From Turbatrix aceti (Eukaryota > Nematoda > Chromadorea > Rhabditida > Panagrolaimidae): 64,000 nt of DNA. Both the position numbers and the translations under genes were made by a program. The notes below the pieces were generated by a model. It was not told the DNA's origin, made no database searches, and worked only from the letters and a program-made list of their open reading frames with translations. The DNA is taken from positions 4,836,001-4,900,000 of the forward strand of contig OZ017766.1 in the NCBI GenBank assembly GCA_963969345.1. Direction: 5' to 3'. Shown here piece after piece: positions 49,691 through 61,782 of this stretch (its first letter is position 1; each line of letters opens with the position of its first letter).

Positions 49691-50738
49691 TAAGCCGCTT
49701 AAAAATGCACCCGAATACAGTTTTTCAAACGGTATTGTTTATTTACTGCCTCGGGCAATTAAATGCATATATGCAAACAAAATTCAAGAGTCAATATTTT
49801 ACAAATTTGTTCTTTGGGGTGCCGTCTCGGACCTGATCAGGTACACCAGTCCTTTTTGCATTACCAGGAGAACCGACTTTTATTCATGCCACAGCTTATG
49901 AACGTATGTATCAAAAATTATTGGGATCCATCCACAAGCTTTCGCAAGGGCGGAAGAAAGATGCGCGGAGACAGCTTTTGTCCCTCTGCTCACACAAAAA
50001 AAAACTATGAAAAATGATCCGCAAACACTGCTCTTGTCCATCTGCTTACGCAAAAAGCTTGTTGCGCCGAGCTTCATCATTCGCATTGAATTATTCGAAG
50101 AGACACAGAGAAAAAGAACCTATGCACGCACGGTGTAAAAGGGAGGGGAGACGTTTTGGGAAGTTAATCCGCAGCAGCACTGCAGTCAGCAGCGACATCA
50201 GGGTGGTAGCATTAATGAAAGAAGCCATTTGCGCAGTTGATTTTTGAGCGAAAATAGAGGTTTGTAACCACGCGGCCTAAATGCGCGTTTTGGCAGCGAA
50301 AAGTAAGGGGAAGGTCTGGCTGCCCAATGTCAGTCGCTACTGCAGTAAAAAAGAGTTTATTGCTTAGCGAGAATGGTCTACAAACAAGTTGCAATAGTCT
50401 AGTGCGTCTATTATTGTCCATCTGCGCACTTTTTTACCATTTTGAGACCCCGGTTCAATTCTGTACACGTTCAAAATTTTTTTATGTTCTCTCCGTTAAA
50501 CAAAAAATTGAGAATTTCTCCGGGGAATCTATGAAGATTCTCCCGGAAAAAAAAATTCCCTCGGAACTATCACGTTCCCACCCACTGGTTTCACAAGTCC
50601 GTATATATTTTTTAAAATTTATTTATCCTTCAGAAAGTTCAAAATGGTACACACAATGCAAATGCATACAAAAACAATGAATAACAAACAAAAATATCAG
50701 AATACCCGAATTGCAGTTAAAGTTGGAACGACAGCAGT

Positions 50739-52658
50739 CTAGTCGACTTCTTCGACCTTGGGTCCGTCGTGAGCGCCGCCGAATTGCTGGCCACAAGTCT
50801 GGGGGCCGGGAACGCCGCCGGCCGGGTTGTGGATCTTGGACATGTACGTTGACAGCGCCTTCTGTGCCTCCTCGAGGTGGTACTCGAACTCGGACTTCTC
50901 GGCAGTCTGGTTGGAGTCGAGCCAGGCGAGTTTGTCCTTGATGAAGGATTCCGCGGTCGAGCGGTCGTCGGGCTGGAGACGGTCACCGTACTCGTTGAGG
51001 GCCTGTTTCACCTGGAAAAGGTACTGCTCGAGGCGGTTGCGGGCATCGACCCGCTCACGCTGGGCTGCGTCTTCGGCTTCGAACTGCTTGGCTTCGGCGA
51101 GGAGGCGCTCGATCTCGGCCTGGGACAGCCGGCCGCGCTCGTTCTTGATCTGGATCTTGTTGGAGCGGCCGGTGGATTTGTCGGCTGCCGTGACGTGGAG
51201 GATTCCGTTGGCATCGATGTCGAAGGCCACCTCGATCTGGGGGACGCCGCGAGGAGCAGGCGGGATGCCGGTGAGGTCGAAAATGCCGAGACGGTTGTTG
51301 TCCTTCGTCATGGCCCGCTCACCCTCGAAGACCTGGATGGTGACTGCCGGTTGGTTGTCGGCGTAGGTACTGAACACCTGGGAAGTGCGGTGGGGCACGC
51401 GGGTGTTGCGCTCGACGAGTTTGGTCATGACGCCGCCGGCGGTCTCGATGCCGAGTGAGAGGGGTGTGACGTCGACGAGGAGGATGTCCTTGACGGAGTC
51501 GTCCTTGACACCCGAGAGGATGGCAGCCTGGACCGCAGCTCCGTAGGCGACCGCCTCGTCGGGGTTGATGGACTTGTTGAGCTCGCGGTGGTTGAAGAAC
51601 TCGGAGAGCAGCTTCTGGACCTTCGGGATGCGGGTGGAGCCGCCGACGAGGACGACTTCGTGGATGGAGCCCTTGTCGAGCTTCGCGTCGCGCAGCGCCT
51701 GTTCAACGGGGCCGAGGGTCTTCCTGAACAGGTCGCCGCAGAGCTCCTCGAATCGGGCGCGCGTCAGTCTGGAGTGGAAGTCGATGCCGTCGCAGAGGGA
51801 GTCGATCTCGACGATGGCCTCTGCGGACGAGGAAAGAGTGCGCTTGGCGCGTTCGACGGCAGTCCGGAGACGGCGCATGGCTCGGGGGTTCGTCCTGAGG
51901 TCCTTGCCGTACTTGCGCTGGAATTCGCCGGCAAAGTGATCGACGAGGCGGTCGTCAAAGTCCTCTCCGCCGAGATGGGTGTCGCCGGCGGTCGCGAGAA
52001 CCTCAAAGACGCCGTCGGCGATGTTGAGGATGGAGACGTCGAAGGTGCCGCCTCCGAGGTCAAAGATGAGGATGTTCTGCTCGCGGCCGCACTTCTTATC
52101 GAGACCGTAGGCGAGGGCGGCAGCTGTGGGCTCGTTGATGATGCGGAGCACGTTGAGGCCAGCGATGGCGCCCGCATCCTTGGTCGCCTGGCGCTGAGCG
52201 TCGTTGAAGTAGGCCGGGACGGTGACGACGGCATCGCGGACGGGGTGGCCGAGGTAGGCTTCGGCGGTCTCCTTCATCTTGGTGAGCACCATGGAAGAGA
52301 CCTCCTCGGCCTGCATGGTCTTGGACTCGCCCTTGAACTCGACCTGGACGGCGGGCTTGTTGCCGGCGGAGCGAACGAGCCGGAAGGGCCAGTGCTTCAT
52401 GTCTGACTGGACGGAGGCGTCGTCGAACTTCCTGCCGATGAGTCGCTTGGCGTCAAAGACCGTGTTCGCGGGGTTCCGGGCCATCTGGTCCTTGGCGGCG
52501 TCGCCGATGAGGCGCTCGGTGTCGGTGAAGGCGACGTAGCTGGGCGTGGTCTTGTTGCCCTGGTCGTTGGCGATGATCTCGACGCGGCCGTTCTGGTAGA
52601 CGCCGACGCAGGAGTACGTCGTGCCGAGGTCGATGCCGATAGCTTTGCTGGAAGCCAT
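50739..52658 (-). CDS. hsp70: Cytosolic HSP70, gene B
   Basis: Intronless, 639 codons, start at 52658 and stop at 50739. It has the same translated protein as gene A, including [14 protein letters not shown] and EEVD. The gene lies in inverted orientation, starts 15.3 kb from the start of gene A, with the two coding regions facing each other tail to tail. Its promoter block (TATA and heat-shock elements) is also conserved with a few base changes. Identical protein with diverged flanks suggests gene conversion or strong selection. It lacks the tandem duplicated copies found behind gene A. Confidence 0.98.
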   Translation of the reverse strand: MASSKAIGIDLGTTYSCVGVYQNGRVEIIANDQGNKTTPSYVAFTDTERLIGDAAKDQMARNPANTVFDAKRLIGRKFDDASVQSDMKHWPFRLVRSAGNKPAVQVEFKGESKTMQAEEVSSMVLTKMKETAEAYLGHPVRDAVVTVPAYFNDAQRQATKDAGAIAGLNVLRIINEPTAAALAYGLDKKCGREQNILIFDLGGGTFDVSILNIADGVFEVLATAGDTHLGGEDFDDRLVDHFAGEFQRKYGKDLRTNPRAMRRLRTAVERAKRTLSSSAEAIVEIDSLCDGIDFHSRLTRARFEELCGDLFRKTLGPVEQALRDAKLDKGSIHEVVLVGGSTRIPKVQKLLSEFFNHRELNKSINPDEAVAYGAAVQAAILSGVKDDSVKDILLVDVTPLSLGIETAGGVMTKLVERNTRVPHRTSQVFSTYADNQPAVTIQVFEGERAMTKDNNRLGIFDLTGIPPAPRGVPQIEVAFDIDANGILHVTAADKSTGRSNKIQIKNERGRLSQAEIERLLAEAKQFEAEDAAQRERVDARNRLEQYLFQVKQALNEYGDRLQPDDRSTAESFIKDKLAWLDSNQTAEKSEFEYHLEEAQKALSTYMSKIHNPAGGVPGPQTCGQQFGGAHDGPKVEEVD

Positions 52659-52759
52659 GATGTGAGAGAGAGTAGAGGGTAGATCAGATAGGATATCTGA
52701 AAAAGAACGCAATAAGAAGACTGATTTCAAGTGGAAATGGTTACCATGGTCGGTGAACT

Positions 52760-52900
52760 GTGGGCTTATATACCCTTTTCGGTGGAAACACCCGGAGACT
52801 TCGGGGAGTTAGTGGAAATGTCTAGAAACTCAAGCCAAAAGCTTCTAGCACTATCCGGATTTTTGTAGAAAGTTCGAGCAAAAGCGCACGCTCTACGCTG
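52760..52900 (-). promoter_or_regulatory. Heat-shock promoter of hsp70 gene B
   Basis: Inverted counterpart of the gene A promoter: TATA box near 52767-52773 and GAA/TTC blocks (TCTAGAAAC, AGCTTCTAGC, GAAAGTTCG). Similarity continues to about 52970, then stops. One site differs: gene A GAATTTTC is GAACTTTC here, which leaves the GAA-TTC pair intact. Confidence 0.82.
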
Positions 52901-52970
52901 CATACTCCGCTTTCTGCGTTGTCTCTCGCTGACATAGTCATGCTTTCAGTTTTTCGGATGTTCTTACAGC

Positions 52971-54116
52971 GATATATTTTTGGTTGTGTTGCATTTTTTT
53001 GGTAAGTTTTTTTGCGAATTTTGTTTTTGTAATCTCGGCGTAATTATGCCAGGTGGTTGCGATAGGTGAATCAAGGAAGGTCGAGGAAGGGGTGGAAACG
53101 TCCATCATCTACCATGAATAAATTAACTTTGTTTTCTTTTTTACACCAACGTTAACGGACTCGGATTAGGAGGATAATTTACGGCACTACGCAGTTTACG
53201 ATAATTCGAGCTTTCGATGTTTCAGGTGTTTCTATTTTACGTACCGGCGCATCGTAACTAATCTCAAGTTTGAGACGTCTGAAAAAATGTTCAACGTCAA
53301 ACACATTTTCTGGTCGTTCTCTGATCTCTAGTGCAGGTTGAGACTCTTGCAAGGGGCGTTAGCGGTAGCAGCGTGTGTGGACGGACGACCTAGGGATAGG
53401 TAGGTGAGTGTCTGCTAACCCGCAGGCCGCAGGATCTCCCTGAACTTGATACGATTTTTGTGCTGTGTGCAATTTATTTCAGGCTGCCATTTTTTCAGTC
53501 GTATCCAAAAATCAAAATCAGGTGATAAGTTTTTTTTTGAAAAGACAGATTAGTTTTTCTTGTCCTTGACGGACGAGAGAGATGTTTGTTCTAGTTATCG
53601 TCTCAAAAAACGATGTATGCGTATCATCCCTAAAATTGCGTCATTTTATTTTGAACACTTTCTCTCAGAAGAAGTTAATTTTATAGCTGTCGAAGTTTTT
53701 TCCACTGTTTTTACGTGCATTTTTTTAATTTTTTTTCATTGGTATTCCGGAATCCGGATGCCACTTTTCTCCGTCTTCTGGCCAAGTGTCCGGTTTGCCA
53801 ACAAACGGAGCTGCAGCTCGTCCGAACACGCGCGCACGTCGATTTTGACCTTGCTTTATCGTCTATTTTTTGCTTGGCTTCGCCAAAAGTCCGTTTTTTC
53901 CTTCTTTTTTTTTGTCGTACATGCACGCGTTTGTCTTTCTCATACACTGCGTGTTCCGTAAATTTTCTTCTACACGCCACCTCTATTTTACGTGTTGTTA
54001 CTTTTGCGTGACGATCAATGATCGTTTATTTTGTTCTCGTTTTTCGTCATTGATTTTGTCTTATTTGTGTTTTTCCGATTTCAGGGAACCCATTTGTTCG
54101 TCTGTTTTCACTCGCC
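52971..54116. other. Region between hsp70 gene B and VDAC
   Basis: No gene seen. The acceptor CGATTTCAG at 54076-54084 sits 32 bp before the VDAC start, so a 5' untranslated exon of VDAC must lie upstream. The frames on the plus strand have no recognisable product. Confidence 0.5.
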
Positions 54117-55248
54117 ATGGCTCCTCCGTCGTTCGCTGACCTCGGCAAAGCTGCCCGTGACGTCTTCAGCAAGGGATACAGTGAGTTTGGCTTCGCTTGC
54201 GGAACTGCTGCATCGTTTTATAGAGATTAGTGTGAAAAAGCCTAAACCTAGGCTCGCAAAGCTCGTTTTTGTTCATCCAAAAGGGCGCAAAAGGAAGACG
54301 AGAGGTTTAGACTTTTTTACTATGCACTTTTCTGCTTTCTTGTAGCCTAAAATTTACGATTTCTGTGTTTTACGTTCATTTAGACACCAATTTTCACCGT
54401 TTTCTTGCTTTTTTGCACATTTCGTTGCGGGACCATGTTTTACGATTGTTTTTATTTCAGACGTTGGCGTGATCAAGGTCGAGACCACGACGGTGTCCGG
54501 CGACTCTCGGGAACTCCAGTTCAAGACAGCTGCCAACCATAACATTGCTTCCCAGGCGCTTGGCGGCAACCTCGAGGTCCAGTACAAGCTTCCCCAGCAC
54601 GGTCTGGTGCTCAAGGAGAAGTGGACGACCGATAACGTCCTCGGCACGACCGTTGAGGTCAACAACCAGGTCGCACGCGGTCTCAAGCTCACCCTCGACT
54701 CCACCTACACGCCCCACAACGCGAAGCGGGATGCCGTCGTCAAGACCGAATACGCCACCGACCAGGTCAAGGTGAATGCCAACCTCGGACTCACTAATGG
54801 CCCTCTCCTCGCTCTCTCCGGCGTCGTTGGACACAAAAACACACTCATCGGCGTCGCAACCACCGTTGACCTCTCGTCAAACGAGCTCAAGTCCTCCGCC
54901 CTCGCCGTCGACTACGTCGCTCCAAACTACGCTATCCACGGCTTCACCAACGATGGCCAGACGTATGGCGCATCCATCTTCCACCGCGTCCATCCCAACC
55001 TCGACCTCGGCGCTCAACTCGGCTGGGCCGCTGGCTCGCCCAAGACAAACTTTGGCATCGCTGCCAAGTACAACGTCAGTCGTGACCTCATTCTCCGCGC
55101 CAAGGTTGATAACAAATCCCTCGTCGGCGTCTCGGTCACCCACGCTCTCTCTCCGGTAACCAACGTCACCCTTACCTCGCAGTTCTCTCTCCTGGGTCTC
55201 GATACTTCCAACAACAAGATTGGTGTCGGCCTCGAATACAGCATCTAG
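54117..55248 (+). CDS. VDAC: Mitochondrial voltage-dependent anion channel (VDAC/porin)
   Basis: Two coding exons (54117-54180 and 54461-55248) give 283 residues, the usual length for VDAC. MAPPSFADLGKAARDVFSKGY is the N-terminal helix, then NVGVIKVE starts the barrel. GLKLTLDSTY carries the GLK motif of eukaryotic porins, and beta-strand sequences with alternating polar and hydrophobic residues run to the end (VGVGLEYSI). It forms the main metabolite pore of the outer mitochondrial membrane. The intron is at a usual position after the N-terminal helix. 5' UTR intron inferred from the acceptor at 54084. Confidence 0.97.
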
Positions 55249-55804
55249 GGCTCTCCTACCGTACTCCTCCGTGTATGACGATTTCATCTACGACATAGAA
55301 TTTGATTCATTATTATTTGACCGAAAGTTGATGGCGGCCTCTGAGTGCCCAACACTTTTCTGGTTTATATTCTTTGTTGTACTCTTCTTGTGTCGTTCTG
55401 AGTCATCATAAATTCTTAGTGGCGTTTGTTTGCGCCGACCGACCCGGTTTTCGTGTCGAGAAAATGAAAATTTGGGTTATCACAAAAATTACGTATTTTT
55501 GCAAAAAAAACGCAAGTTGAATATTTTTTTTAAGTTGATGAATTTAAATTTAAGCAAAAATGTGATTTTTCAGATCCACAAATTGATTTTTTAATCGGAT
55601 ACCAAAAATTTCGAATTTTCGTGTCGGGAAACCGAAAATTTCGGATTAGGTACCCAAAAGTTTTTATTTTTCGTGTCGGGACCCGGAATTTCATTTTTTG
55701 CACCACTGTTAACGATAATTTATAATTACGGTACATCTGCATTTGTTACGGTATCTGTTACAACAAGAAGAAAAAAAGAACGGAATAAGTTAGTCATCAT
55801 CCCC
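55249..55804. other. Convergent 3' region of VDAC and beta-COP genes
   Basis: Stops are at 55248 (plus) and 55805 (minus). Contains the short tandem repeat listed below and no gene. Confidence 0.55.
55440..55700. repeat. Degenerate minisatellite
   Basis: The phrase TTTTCGTGTCGGGA with variations, followed by ACCGAAAATTT or similar, appears about three times (near 55449, 55615 and 55667) in AT-rich sequence. Confidence 0.5.
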
Positions 55805-58800
55805 TCAGGCAGCGACGGACGTCGGAGCTGCCTGTCGCACGAGGTGTTTGGCCTTCTGCTTCTGCGCAGTGTTGATCTTGTCTCCCAGCGACAGCGCCAT
55901 GCCCTGCGACTTTGCCCGGATACGGATGTGTCCGATGATCGGGCTGCTCTCGTCGTCGGGATCGCTCTTTTCGATGGAAACATTGGCGAGAGCGTCTTCG
56001 CCAAAGATGGAATGCGCGCAGAAGTTGGCAGCCAGAAATCCGCATTCACCCGTCAGGGCAGCGTCCGTGAGGAGTTTCATGTTCGTCGATGCCGCAATGT
56101 GATCCATGTACAGGCGAAGCGACGTGATCGGCGTATTGACGGTGACCTTGTTCTCCCACTCAAATTCCTGCCACATGGAGCGGAATTCGTTGTCTGTTAC
56201 CGTGCCGGGAACGATGTAGTCCTGAAAAAAGGGAAATACAGTCAACAAATGTTCCAAAAGAAATCACGCCAGCCAACAACTCACCATGATGTCGATCTTG
56301 ATGTCCTGCAGGTAGACCACCAGTCTGTCAGACGTCGCGCCTCGTACATCGTAGGCAATGGTCGAGAAAATGACGCCATTCTCCGTGGACGTAACTTTGA
56401 CAGTCGCCTTGATATTCGTGAAATCGTGGGGCGCGAGGGTCAGCGGAGACGGTTTGTCCACGAGTTTCAGATCCCCAACCGTCGAGAGTTCCAGGGACAG
56501 ATTCTGGAGCGTATCAGAGGTCTGGTTGACGATGAGGACGTCCAGAACAATGTCATACTGGTTGACATTGACGTAGGCCTCTGCGTAGACCGGATCGGAA
56601 AATCCAGAAAGCTGAATGACCTTTCCGAGCTTGCTGGAAGCAAAATCGTATTTGACAGTCTTCGGTGCCGTTCCGAGGGCCTGGGAAAGCGACAAATCGA
56701 TGAGATTGACGCCTCCGGCGTTGTCGGAGACCTTTGCCGCGAGCTGGGTGAAGACAATCGGGTCATCCGGCTGCGAGGTGATCTGCTTTTTCTTCTCGCG
56801 GAGGTCTTCGTGACGATCGACGTCTCCCTTCGCCTGCAGCATGAGATCCAGCGCATCCCGGCACTCGGTGAGGAAGACAGAAGTCGCTTCCGGCCAGTCC
56901 TCAACGATGAGACGGATCGTCGCGCTGATGCGATCGAGGTCGTCTTCGGTGATGTGATTCTTCACGAAAGAGGATTTGCCGAGACGGATGATGGACGACA
57001 GCGTGTGGAGGACCTCGCCGCCGAGATGGTTCACCAGGCCGGGATGGGCACGGTTGAGGTCGGCAAAGCGGTAGAAAAGCTTCGTGAACACCGTCGCGAC
57101 GGCTGCGGCGTGGAAGAACTGTCCGTCGAGGAAGGTCTTGCGGAGAAGAGGCTTTTCGTCGCTGGCGGAAGGCGCGGTGGTCAGGAGGGCAGACTGCGTC
57201 GCGTATGTGCCGTCCGCGGTGACCAGTTGACGGGGCTGAAATGAACAGCGTCCAAAATTGGGTTGGCGAACGTTCGCAAACAAATTTGGCTTTTCCCGTT
57301 CGTTTTGAACAAAAAAACGACCAAAACCCCTCAAAAAGCCCCAACAAACCTCCGATTTGTGCTGCTGCTCGTTGGCCTTCTCCAGGTCACCGTTCTCGAG
57401 TCCATTAGCCAGGGCTTCCTCAGTTTCGAGCAAGGGCAGAGGGCCGAGCGACTTCTTCACGAGTCGGAAGACCTGCGCGATGGATTCGCTCGAATCGCTG
57501 TACTCTCCCAGGATCCAGAGAGCTCCTCGGAACACGGTGATGTTCCTGATCGATCCGAACACGTCCTAAAAACAGAATAGAGTACAAAAAACAAATTTCA
57601 GTATGACTTACTAGAAGTTGCTGGACAATGACAGGTCTCAGGTGAGGCAGACGCTGGATGGCTTCCCGGACGAAAACCAGAACGTCAGAAGCCGCGGTGT
57701 CAGACTGATCCGAGAGGAATTCCATGAGAACGGGAAAGATCTGCTGCGCGACGTCGGGAAATTTGATAGTCGCGCTGTGGAGCGTGCGGACGAGCAACTG
57801 ACGGTAGCGGCCGATGTCTTCCTGGCTCTCGTTCGTTGTTTTGTTGATTTCCTAAAAAAACGCGCCTTTTTCCCAAAAAAAAAAGTCAAAAACCAACTTT
57901 TTTGAGGAACATGACCATTTCTTCGACATTTCGGCTCGAGACCAGATCCAGGGCGAGCTGGAGAATCTTCTTCCGCACTTCGTAGTCAGAAGTGGAGAGC
58001 ACCCGCAGGATATCCATGACCAGCTCCTGGAGTACCTTTTCATTGGTCACCGATTCACGGAGCTCAATGAGACGATCCAGAACGATGAGTTTGACGTTGT
58101 TGTCCGACTGCTTGACAATCAGGTCGATGTACGTCGACGCGGCGGTCTTCACCGCGGCCGGGGCAGTCGAGAGGGTAACCAGGGTGAACGCAGCTTCGTA
58201 CCTGACAGCCGGGGACTGGGATTGAAGCAGGTTGTACACGCAGCGGATAAACTTGGGCCGCTCGCTGGGATTCGTATGGCAGACTTTGTAGATGAGTTCG
58301 ACGATGACGAGCTGGAGGATGTCGTTGAAGCTATTGACCTGCTCGATGCAACCCGAAAGGTAGTCGAGAGCTCGGGCCTGGTCGACCTGGCTGAGCATGA
58401 TGAAAGCGTTGCGCTTGCAGCTAGGATCCTGCTCGCTCTCCAGGAAACGATAAATGAGCTCCGGAGCATCGGAAATGAGAAAGTCGAACGACGAATAGAT
58501 GGTATAAATTGCGAGGACGGCATTGCGACGGACGTAGCTGTGCGTGTGCTCGAGACAAGCGCGAATCGCCGGCATCAGGGGTTCGAGGATTTCGGGTTCC
58601 TTCAATTTGCAGAGAAAACGAAGGGTCGAGCCCCGGATGAACTCGTTCGGGTGCTGGAGATCCTTGCGGTAAGCGTCGCAGACGAGGATCATCTCGTGGA
58701 GCAGCTTGCCGTCTGGGGTTGTCTAAAAAACGCGAAAATAACCCAAAAGTCGTCAAAAATCGACAAAATCCATGAAAAAAACGTCTAATTCCCCAAATTC

Positions 58801-59154
58801 GTAATTTCCAGGCCAAAAACCAAGCCACCTACCTTGGGCACAATTTCCCAGTAGATAAGGAGAAGCTTCTTGATCGTGTGGTCATCGGCAGGCAGGCAAA
58901 ATCGGATAACGCACATCATCATCGTCGGACTGAACTTTTCACCCGACATGAGCATGAGGATGATCTTCTTCAGCGCTTCGGCTTTGCCTTTCATGTCTCC
59001 TGAAAAATCCACCACAAATTATGTCAAAAAACAAATTCCTCGAGATATAAAACCAACCTTTTTCCAACTTTTCCCGAAGTTGTTGTTCTGAGGGAAATTC
59101 GACGTCATTGGGGACGTGAATGAGGGTGTAGCACGGTGCCTCGCTGGATGCCAT
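55805..59154 (-). CDS. COPB1: Coatomer subunit beta (beta-COP)
   Basis: Seven exons (59154-59058, 58999-58833, 58722-57898, 57851-57612, 57565-57350, 57235-56285, 56221-55805) sum to 970 residues, near the 953 of the human protein; all phases fit. The N-terminus [19 protein letters not shown] leads into the HEAT-like solenoid ([50 protein letters not shown]), a charged linker, and the C-terminal appendage ([23 protein letters not shown]). It is a COPI coat subunit for Golgi-to-ER and intra-Golgi vesicles. The start is the first ATG and gives the usual N-terminus. Confidence 0.97.
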
Positions 59155-59438
59155 AGCGGACACTGAAAAAAACAAGAAACAAAAAGTGAGCAAAGCTAGG
59201 AAAAGACAACAACGACGATTCGCGATGATTTTGTGAATTGGATTGACGTGGCTTTGTCGCGAATGCAATGCGTACGCGCTCTGCGGTCCTGAGAGGAATT
59301 GTGAAAGATACCTCCTTTTTGTCCCTTCTTTCATTTTTGTCATCACTTTTTTTTGGCGGGTTTAGTTAGTCTTCTTTCTCCCAGACTTCTCCTTTCTTCT
59401 AATCTTCTTTTTCTACCTCATATTTGTGTAACTTACTA
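59155..59438. promoter_or_regulatory. Divergent promoter region of beta-COP and Ulp1-like genes
   Basis: 284 bp separate the two start codons. AT-rich with a T/C-rich tract near 59350-59410. No TATA box is clear. Confidence 0.6.
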
Positions 59439-61378
59439 ATGGCCATGTTTAATAATCGTTTGTACAAACTGCAATTGTATTTTCCCGATCCGGTGCCGGA
59501 AGATCGGATTCCGCCTTTGAACTTTGACTTTCCCGGAGCCAGCGTCTTCATCGAAAACGAAGTCTATGACTTGTACAGGAATGTTGTCACTTTCAACGAG
59601 GCTCAAGGGCTTTTGTTTACTCTCAAGATTCGGAATATGGCGGATTCTCTCGATACAAGATCGATTTGCATCGCCTGGAGGCATATCTCGTCTGTTTGCG
59701 TATGTTTCTGCCTCTTTTTGATGTTCTGAACTTTACTTTGTATTTGTTCTAGTGTCTGAAAGACGCGATCGAAGTCCGTGAGGATGACAGCGCCAAGGAT
59801 ATCGTTTATACGATTCCCATCGCGGTCACGCTCAATAAGCGCGGCGGCTCTTTTCTTCACGGGGTCATGGATGCTTTTCGTGGCAAACAAAGTTCGGATC
59901 CTGAGCGCAAGTATGTTTCTTGTTATTTCTTTTTGGTATTTGTCTGTTTTTTTTGCTTTTTAGGAAGATGACTTTGCTCTTCGAGACTATGAACCCCCAG
60001 TGCCACATGATGAACTTTGCTGAGATGGTTCGGGTCTGTACCGGTTTGCCCGGCGTTCCGAGGAATACATTTGTTCGTGGATACACGAATTACATGCCCC
60101 CGGCACCTACTTTTCGTATGTTTTTTGTTTTTGTTGGAATTAGGCATGTTTTTGTCTTTTTTTAGGCTTCATGTCCATTCGGGAGGCCTGTAGCATTCTT
60201 CAGGACAGCGATTTTTGCCTTCGGACGTTGGTTACTTCTAAGGCAACTGAGATTCATGTCGTCTTCCTTATTTTGCCCCGTGAAGTGGGAGACATGCCGG
60301 CCTCACAACCCGATATTGTTATTCACGATGACGATGAAGACAAGGACCGAGTTCGTTTTTGATTTTTTTTTCACACAAAATAACCTATTTTCGTTGTAGG
60401 AACATAACATGACCAATATCGCGCACATTATCAAGGCAGAATTGAAGGAAGAAATCCCGTCGTACCTTGTCAGATGCTTCCACGTCGACTTGAAGACCTA
60501 CCGACGCCTCGGAACGTCCAATTCCTGGTTCAGCGACCAGATCGTCGACTGCATGGCTGCGTACTACTTTCTGAAGTACAAGGCGTATGAGTAAGTTTTT
60601 TTTATATTTGAAATATTTTTTTTATAAAAAAATCGTATTTGCAGCCATGGCATCGCGCTGGTCCCCGCTACACTCTGCAACGCGCTCACGAGTCTCAAAA
60701 TCCGTCCAGGCCATCGCCACTACCCGGGAGCCGTTCTCTCGCTGCTCAACTCGAGGCCCAGCATCAGGGACAACGCCAGAGCCATGCTGGCTTCTCTCTC
60801 GACGGTCATTCCCTGTTGCATCGGCAAACACTGGATTCTGATTATCATCGAAGACCCCCGCCGTGCCTACGAAACTCTTGGCCAGTCTGTCGCTGCACGC
60901 GCCTACAAAACCCGCATTATCATTGCCGACTCCCGACGCGATGAGAAAAATCACGATGTCGTCAAGGAAATCTTTTCGACGTTCCTCATGCAATCTTACG
61001 AGTTTCTGGGCCCTGATCTCAGCCTGCCAGTGGGCTATTACAACCGCAGTCGGGTCGAATTGGTCAAAGCGGCGTGTCCCCAGCAGGCAAATGACTACGA
61101 CTGTGGACCCTTTTGTCTGGCTTTTTTGAAGAAGTTTCTCAAGGCGTACACTTCCAAAGTGAGTTTTTCAAATTTTTGTCAAATTTGTTTGACGGTTGTC
61201 TTTTTTTTTTCAGGAAATTGACAGCCCGAATTACCCCTGCACCGTCTTTAACCTCGAAGGGGGAAACATGGAACGCGTTCGCCAGCAAGTTCAGGCCCAC
61301 TACGTTCACTGGGGCAACATGTATGCTGAATCGGGACACACTGAATCCGTTCTCGAGGACGACGACACTGACGAATAA
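59439..61378 (+). CDS. Ulp1/SENP-like cysteine protease (C48), SUMO or related specificity
   Basis: Seven exons (59439-59699, 59753-59910, 59964-60115, 60166-60350, 60400-60590, 60645-61158, 61214-61378) give 541 residues with all phases fitting. The C-terminal half is a Ulp1 fold: GKHWILIIIEDP (His about 378), IIIADSRR (Asp about 411), and QQANDYDCGPF with the oxyanion-hole Gln about 463 and catalytic Cys about 469, so the protease triad is complete. SUMO deconjugation or processing is the usual role; NEDD8 or other ubiquitin-like substrates cannot be excluded. The first 250 residues match nothing I know; they contain a DDDEDKD acidic patch. The C-terminus is acidic (EDDDTDE). Divergent from beta-COP. 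Confidence 0.9.
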
Positions 61379-61782
61379 GGCTGATCTCGACACGGGAACA
61401 CGAATGGGTTGTTCATATTCTTTTAATTTGTTTTGATGCAGGGATGAGAAAATGAGATATCCCTTTTTTTCTGCTAACAAATTGCCCTCAAAAAAACTAA
61501 AAAAAAATAATTCATGTTTTTTTTTTCACTTTTTATTTCATTTCTTCATTCCTGGGAAAATTTCTCATCCCTGTTTTGTTGATTTTTTTGACGTTACCAA
61601 TTTTTTGATGAGTTGTTACTGTTTTGATTTAAAATGTTGTGAATTGAGGAGTCGAAAAGTGGTTTTACTTCCACGAAAAATATCTTGAGTTTTTCTGACT
61701 TTTGTCGTCCGAGCACTTTTTTCTGCACACACGGAATTTTAGGTCTGTCTTGGTCGTCGACCAACACAATCAGCCAACAACC
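61379..61782. other. Spacer between Ulp1-like and proteasome genes
   Basis: AT-rich with poly-A and poly-T tracts; 3' end of the protease gene and proteasome promoter. No gene seen. Confidence 0.55.

Larger units (their letters stand above)
43819..50500 (-). repeat. Inverted array of hsp70 spacer, 1168-bp unit
   Basis: Reverse-complement copies of the spacer behind hsp70 (for example TACTGCAGTAAAAAAGAG at 43817, 45600, 46770, 48556 and 50338). Unit bodies are 44953-46120, 46123-47290 and 47907-49074, each 1168 bp, with part units at both ends; three of the boundaries hold a 616-bp element. Each unit also has a segment (AACTGAGAATTTC to CACCCTGG) that differs from the spacer next to the genes. 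No coding frame is meaningful. Confidence 0.88.

Noticed and set aside
43819..50500. CRISPR-like or prokaryotic array
   Set aside because: Units are over 1 kb, fully repeated, and lie in a eukaryotic genome; no short spacers.
50877..52406. Long plus-strand open frames over hsp70 gene B (193, 179 and 272 codons), and their counterparts over gene A
   Set aside because: They are antisense to codon-biased hsp70 and exist only because of its GC-rich third positions. Low-complexity translation, no family.
53711..54139. Frames in the VDAC upstream region
   Set aside because: Phe/Ser-rich translations with no domain, inside the inferred 5' UTR and intron.
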